A DNA stretch of 64,000 bases from Ruegeria atlantica (GTDB lineage: Bacteria > Pseudomonadota > Alphaproteobacteria > Rhodobacterales > Rhodobacteraceae): positions 62,001 through 126,000 of the forward strand of contig NZ_CYPU01000070.1 of assembly GCF_001458195.1 (NCBI RefSeq), read 5' to 3'. How positions within the stretch are numbered: the stretch's first letter is position 1; each line of letters opens with the position of its first letter. Below are positions 61,255 through 64,000 of this stretch, piece after piece. A model generated the notes under the pieces. That model was not told where the DNA came from, did not search any database, and worked only from the letters and a program-made list of their open reading frames with translations. Made by a program: the position numbers and the translations under genes.

Positions 61255-62571
61255 TTATCCGTTCGATGTTTCGCGTAATCTAACCACCTTGTCGTCTACG
61301 CCACCCGCTGGAATTCCGTCGAGAAAGCCACACCAAACATTCATGAGTACGCGGCGGCGCTCCACCGCTTGTTCGCGACGGTACGCCCGCTCTACTTCGC
61401 CCAACTGGTGCGCAAGCGCTTCTTCGGCGAGTTCCCGAGGGAATTCTGTGTCGTTTTCTGCCCAATCTCTGAACGCACTCCGAAACCCGTGCGGAACGTA
61501 CTGGTCCACACCCATACGGCGCATGACTGCGCGAAGGGTCATGTCGCTCAAAGGCAATCCTTTCTTAGCGCCGAGAAAAACAAACCCATCGCTTTCGATG
61601 CTTTCGATATGCAGAGCGCGCGCTGCTTCGAGGACAGCCAGCATTCGTTCGGTCAACGGAACCAAATGGTCACGCCGCGCTTTGTCCTGCCGGGTTTTCA
61701 TGCGTGAAGCGGGTATAGTCCATAGCTTCTTAACGAAATCGAATTCTTGCCACCGCGCCTCGCGTGTTTCACTGGATCGCGTCGCCGTGAGAATAAGAAA
61801 TTCCAGCGCTAAAGCGCCTGCCCCCTCACGCTCTTTGAGCGCGGCAACGAATGCTGGAACTTCGGCCCGAGGCATTGCCGGTCGATGGCCGTTTGTGAGT
61901 TTTCTTGGCTTTGAAAGCGTGGCGTTGAACAACTCCCATCGAGCCGGATTGTCGCGGCGGTACGCGTTATTTTGTATCGCGTGGTCAAACATGTTTTCCA
62001 AACGGGCGCGGACGCGCGCGGCGGTCACGTGCTTTTCGTCCCAAATCGGGCGAAGGACGGCCAGTACATCCTCCCGAGTTACATCCTCCAACTGCATCTT
62101 TCGAAGTTCGGCGGCATAGTGGTCGAATGTATGACGCCATTGATAAATGTGCTTGGGATTGGTGAACCGATCCGCCTTGATTTTCCATTCAACAAACATG
62201 TCGGCGTATTTGCCGAACGTAGTAGCGTTGGCAGCGGCATCCGCTTCTGCGCGCGCTACGGCTAACGCAGTGCGTGCCTCTTTGATAGGGTTCAAACCTT
62301 GCGCGACAAGTTCTCGTGCGTCTGTTGCTTTCTTTCGAGCCTGCGCCAACGTCGTTCCGGGGTATGAACCAAGACCCATTTCATACCGATTGTCCGTTTT
62401 CTTTGTACCCTTCACATCAACAAGCGGAACTTTTGAACTGAACCGAAACACCCAACGTTTTGTCCCGCTGGCTGTGCAGCGCAAAGACAAACCGCCCCCA
62501 TCATTTAGGGCGGTGCCGGGCGCGGCGTTTTCAACTTGCTTCGCTAATAGACGGTGCATCCCCCGCGCCAT
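61255..62571 (-). CDS. int: Tyrosine recombinase/integrase
   Basis: A 438-residue integrase of the kind that inserts islands at tRNA genes. It has a DUF4102-type N-terminal domain (DGGGLSLRCTASGTKRWVFRF), a core-binding region and a catalytic domain with ATRSSETREARW (Arg 265), Lys 292 in SRMKTRQD, YVPHGFRSAFRDW (His 361, Arg 364), ALAHQLGEVERAYRR (His 388 and Tyr 397). All catalytic residues are visible. It is oriented away from attR, with a small gene and the arm-repeat region between it and the right end. Confidence 0.95.
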   Translation of the reverse strand: MARGMHRLLAKQVENAAPGTALNDGGGLSLRCTASGTKRWVFRFSSKVPLVDVKGTKKTDNRYEMGLGSYPGTTLAQARKKATDARELVAQGLNPIKEARTALAVARAEADAAANATTFGKYADMFVEWKIKADRFTNPKHIYQWRHTFDHYAAELRKMQLEDVTREDVLAVLRPIWDEKHVTAARVRARLENMFDHAIQNNAYRRDNPARWELFNATLSKPRKLTNGHRPAMPRAEVPAFVAALKEREGAGALALEFLILTATRSSETREARWQEFDFVKKLWTIPASRMKTRQDKARRDHLVPLTERMLAVLEAARALHIESIESDGFVFLGAKKGLPLSDMTLRAVMRRMGVDQYVPHGFRSAFRDWAENDTEFPRELAEEALAHQLGEVERAYRREQAVERRRVLMNVWCGFLDGIPAGGVDDKVVRLRETSNG

Positions 62572-62583
62572 GTGGTTTCTCCT

Positions 62584-62844
62584 TTAGCTTGAAATTGCCG
62601 AGCGGCAACTTGCAACAACGCCTGTTGATACGCCCGCTGCCGCCGCCGCTTTTTCGTTGTCAAAACCAAGATCGTTGACCAGCGTGCAGAGCAAGTCCGC
62701 AAGGTCACGCCAGCTTTCTGGCATGCCAAAATAGCTTGTGTCGGGCAGCGTCGGCAGAAGGGCCATTGCCTGCGCCAACAGCGGTTCCCCGACATTGGTT
62801 TCGTTTGTGTGAGCGGAATTGCCAGCGTGTTCGATAGTTTGCAT
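62584..62844 (-). CDS. Small element protein of unknown function
   Basis: An 86-residue acidic protein: MQTIEHAGNSAHTNETNVGE, then FGMPESWRDLADLLCTLVND and GFDNEKAAAAAGVSTGVVASC. The last part looks like a short helix-turn-helix (EKAAAAAGVSTGVVASC), so it may be a DNA-binding excision or control factor. It lies 12 bp upstream of the integrase on the same strand. The Shine-Dalgarno is weak (AAAGAAAAGAA). Confidence 0.5.
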   Translation of the reverse strand: MQTIEHAGNSAHTNETNVGEPLLAQAMALLPTLPDTSYFGMPESWRDLADLLCTLVNDLGFDNEKAAAAAGVSTGVVASCRSAISS

Positions 62845-62892
62845 TTCTTTTCTTTCTACTAATCCGGGGCATTGGGTGCGGCCCCTATTCGC

Positions 62893-62953
62893 GCCCCCGT
62901 TTTGCCCCCGAAAATCGGGGGCAGTCAATAGACTTGAGTAGACAAGTATAGAC
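62893..62953. repeat. Phased repeats at the right end (candidate integrase arm sites)
   Basis: GCCCCCG at 62893 and 62904 (11 bp apart) and its inverted form in TCGGGGGC (62915-62922), then TAGAC at 62929, 62939 and 62949, each exactly 10 bp apart, with a further TAGAC at 63011. The same 11-bp GCCCCCG pair occurs at the left end (52378 and 52389). Confidence 0.55.
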
Positions 62954-63038
62954 AAACCTCACCGCACAATGGGCCATTACCTTTATTTTATAGTATAAAA
63001 TGGACGTCAGTAGACGAGTGGAGACACTAGTTAGGTGG

Positions 63039-63055
63039 CCCTAGGATCCACCAAA
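63039..63055. repeat. attR: 17-bp repeat of the tRNA-Ala 3' end
   Basis: CCCTAGGATCCACCAAA copies the tRNA end at 52319 with one mismatch. It marks the right boundary of the element. Confidence 0.8.
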
Positions 63056-63103
63056 TCCCAATACAAATCATTTGGTTACGAGCCGTCTCGACTTGCCCTG
63101 TGC

Positions 63104-63164
63104 GGGGTGCGCCCCTCGGGGGTGCGTTCGGGGTGCGGTATCGTCCGCAATATGGGCAATATGG
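63104..63164. repeat. Short GC-rich repeats just beyond attR
   Basis: Three GGGGTGCG copies (63104, 63119, 63130) and a tandem 9-bp repeat GCAATATGG x2 (63147-63164). They lie between attR and the SOS box; no function is assigned. Confidence 0.35.
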
Positions 63165-63220
63165 GCTAGTTTGACCGACGACTCACCCACCCACTGTCAA
63201 ACTTCCGTTGACAGGGATGA

Positions 63221-63235
63221 GAACAATAGTAGAAC
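63221..63235. promoter_or_regulatory. LexA (SOS) box, GAAC-N7-GAAC
   Basis: GAAC-AATAGTA-GAAC matches the alphaproteobacterial LexA consensus exactly (GTTC-N7-GTTC on the other strand). It lies 6 bp before the ATG at 63242, close enough to block transcription or initiation. Confidence 0.7.
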
Positions 63236-63241
63236 AAATTC

Positions 63242-63436
63242 ATGCGCAAATGGCCCCGAACGATTCCGTATGATCTGAAATGTCGGCTAGAACAGTTACG
63301 TGAGTATCGCGGCGCACCAAGCATCCAAACCCAATGGGGTGAAGTGCTGGAATGGCTGGAAAAGCATGGGGTAGAACCACCAGATCATGCATTGCCCACC
63401 GAACCAGAATTAAAAGGACCGGTCGGTCACAGTTAG
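63242..63436 (+). CDS. Small protein, probably SOS-controlled
   Basis: A 64-residue protein, MRKWPRTIPYDLKCRLEQLR, then a helical-to-polar pattern with TQWGEVLEWLEKHGVEPPDH. It is protein-like in composition, with a Trp-rich helix. No family is recognised and it has no membrane segment. The SOS box directly upstream suggests DNA-damage induction. The LexA box occupies the usual Shine-Dalgarno space, so translation may be leaderless or weakly initiated. Confidence 0.6.
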   Translation: MRKWPRTIPYDLKCRLEQLREYRGAPSIQTQWGEVLEWLEKHGVEPPDHALPTEPELKGPVGHS

Positions 63437-63564
63437 GCTGCTGACGAGGATAGTGGTGAGGCAGTCTGAAATACTGCAGGTCGGGACGCAAATTATTTGT
63501 CATCACTAGCGGACAATAAAAAAGGCCACCCAAAACTTGAGCAGCCTCTAGAAAATTCAAATAA

Positions 63565-64000
63565 TCAGTTTGTCAGAGAAGCGTTGCATGCACGCGCCGC
63601 TTCTATCGCCTTTTTTGTGCCAGCAAGACTAATTTCGAAGGCAAAGTTGGACTCCGGCATCACAATCATCGTTTCGCGTTCCATCACGTCTGTGACGAAG
63701 TCAGGATTGTTAGCAAGGAGATAACCGCCTTTGTACCCGTCTGCCAAATTGGGCGGCGCTGCTGTTGTATCGCCATAGTACAATTTGTTGTCCATGAGCA
63801 GCTCTACCTTGTCATCCTTAAACTCGATGTCCGCCTTGGTGAAAACACCCATGTAGCCGAAATCCTTGTCTGGCGTCAGACCCATTTGCACAACGTTGGT
63901 ATTCTCATCCACCCTTTCAATCAGGCAAGTATTTTGGCTCTTGTCCACAAAAATGTTCCAGCCAGATTCCTCGCCATAGTTTACGAATTCCGCATTGTCT
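63565..64000 (-). CDS. Secreted protein, C-terminal part (5' end beyond window)
   Basis: The frame stays open to the right edge, so only the last 145 codons are visible. It reads through ESGWNIFVDKSQNTCLIERV, GYMGVFTKADIEFKDDKVEL and a C-terminal FAFEISLAGTKKAIEAARAC. The pattern SGWN.FVD....CLI... with a late Cys and an ATxxAC end resembles a roseobacter family of secreted proteins of unknown function with a conserved disulfide. An internal GTG at 63948 is unlikely to be the real start. Confidence 0.7.
   Translation of the reverse strand, partial: DNAEFVNYGEESGWNIFVDKSQNTCLIERVDENTNVVQMGLTPDKDFGYMGVFTKADIEFKDDKVELLMDNKLYYGDTTAAPPNLADGYKGGYLLANNPDFVTDVMERETMIVMPESNFAFEISLAGTKKAIEAARACNASLTN

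Noticed and set aside
62893..62922. GCCCCCG repeats as the stem of a transcription terminator
   Set aside because: The inverted copy can pair, but the direct pair with 11-bp spacing is matched at the other end of the element, which fits binding sites better; no U-run follows.
63072..63278. 68-codon plus-strand frame overlapping the SOS box and small gene
   Set aside because: Low-complexity Cys/Ser/Arg composition, and the neighbouring frame at 63242 is more protein-like.

Overview
The window reads as chromosome of a marine alphaproteobacterium of the order Rhodobacterales, most likely the roseobacter group. The evidence is gene content and order: Rhodobacter-type L-malyl-CoA/beta-methylmalyl-CoA lyase (mcl1), MipZ, a YgjP-like peptidase next to a FYDLN (TIGR02300) protein, the ffh-rpsP-rimM-trmD-rplS-rpmE block with the small genes typical of this order, taurine:pyruvate aminotransferase, high GC, and an alphaproteobacterial GAAC-N7-GAAC SOS box. 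Genus cannot be fixed from this window alone.

Layout. 1-6.2 kb: partial atpI, then small regulatory and stress genes (ArsR, universal stress protein, EamA exporter with LysR, azoreductase, an Asp/Glu racemase-family enzyme, a ProX-type tRNA editing protein). 6.3-15.5 kb: a translation block, ffh-(three GNATs)-chorismate mutase-rpsP-bluB-small ORF-rimM-sulfotransferase-like-trmD-(lipoprotein, GH25 lysozyme)-rplS-rpmE, ending in a strong terminator. 15.5-21.5 kb: GNAT, two transporters, mipZ and a xanthine/urate-type permease. 21.5-30 kb: a class III adenylate cyclase and a MarR regulator, divergent from an apparently complete homogentisate operon (hmgA, fahA, metallo-beta-lactamase-like protein, flavin monooxygenase, DUF2783, maiA, DOPA-dioxygenase-like protein). 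30-41 kb: acyl-CoA synthetase, taurine:pyruvate aminotransferase, DUF2189, rpmI-rplT, alanine symporter, Usp, pyruvate kinase and N-formylglutamate amidohydrolase. 41-44 kb: a D-amino-acid transaminase with dgcA and dgcN, which looks like the D-glutamate catabolic pathway. 44-52.1 kb: mcl1, Lrp/LysE pair, accA, lytic transglycosylase, GntR, YgjP and FYDLN.

At 52.3 kb a tRNA-Ala(GGC) carries an integrated element of about 10.7 kb (52319-63055). Its ends are a 17-bp near-perfect repeat of the tRNA 3' end. It carries a tyrosine integrase, an AlpA regulator, an 888-residue primase-ATPase, and next to that an array of GGTGACAGC repeats that looks like an iteron replication origin. Phased repeats at both ends look like integrase arm sites. 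The cargo is a secreted tannase/feruloyl-esterase-family enzyme and an MFS transporter. No capsid, portal, terminase large-subunit or conjugation genes are visible, so it resembles a satellite or a replicating integrative element that needs help to transfer. Just past the right end, a perfect SOS box sits 6 bp before a 64-codon gene. The window ends inside a secreted-protein gene.

The most interesting items are the element's origin and attachment architecture, the SOS-controlled small gene, the D-glutamate cluster, the atypical homogentisate operon (with a metallo-beta-lactamase-fold protein lacking two metal ligands) and several perfect palindromes in promoter regions. No rRNA genes and no CRISPR array were seen.
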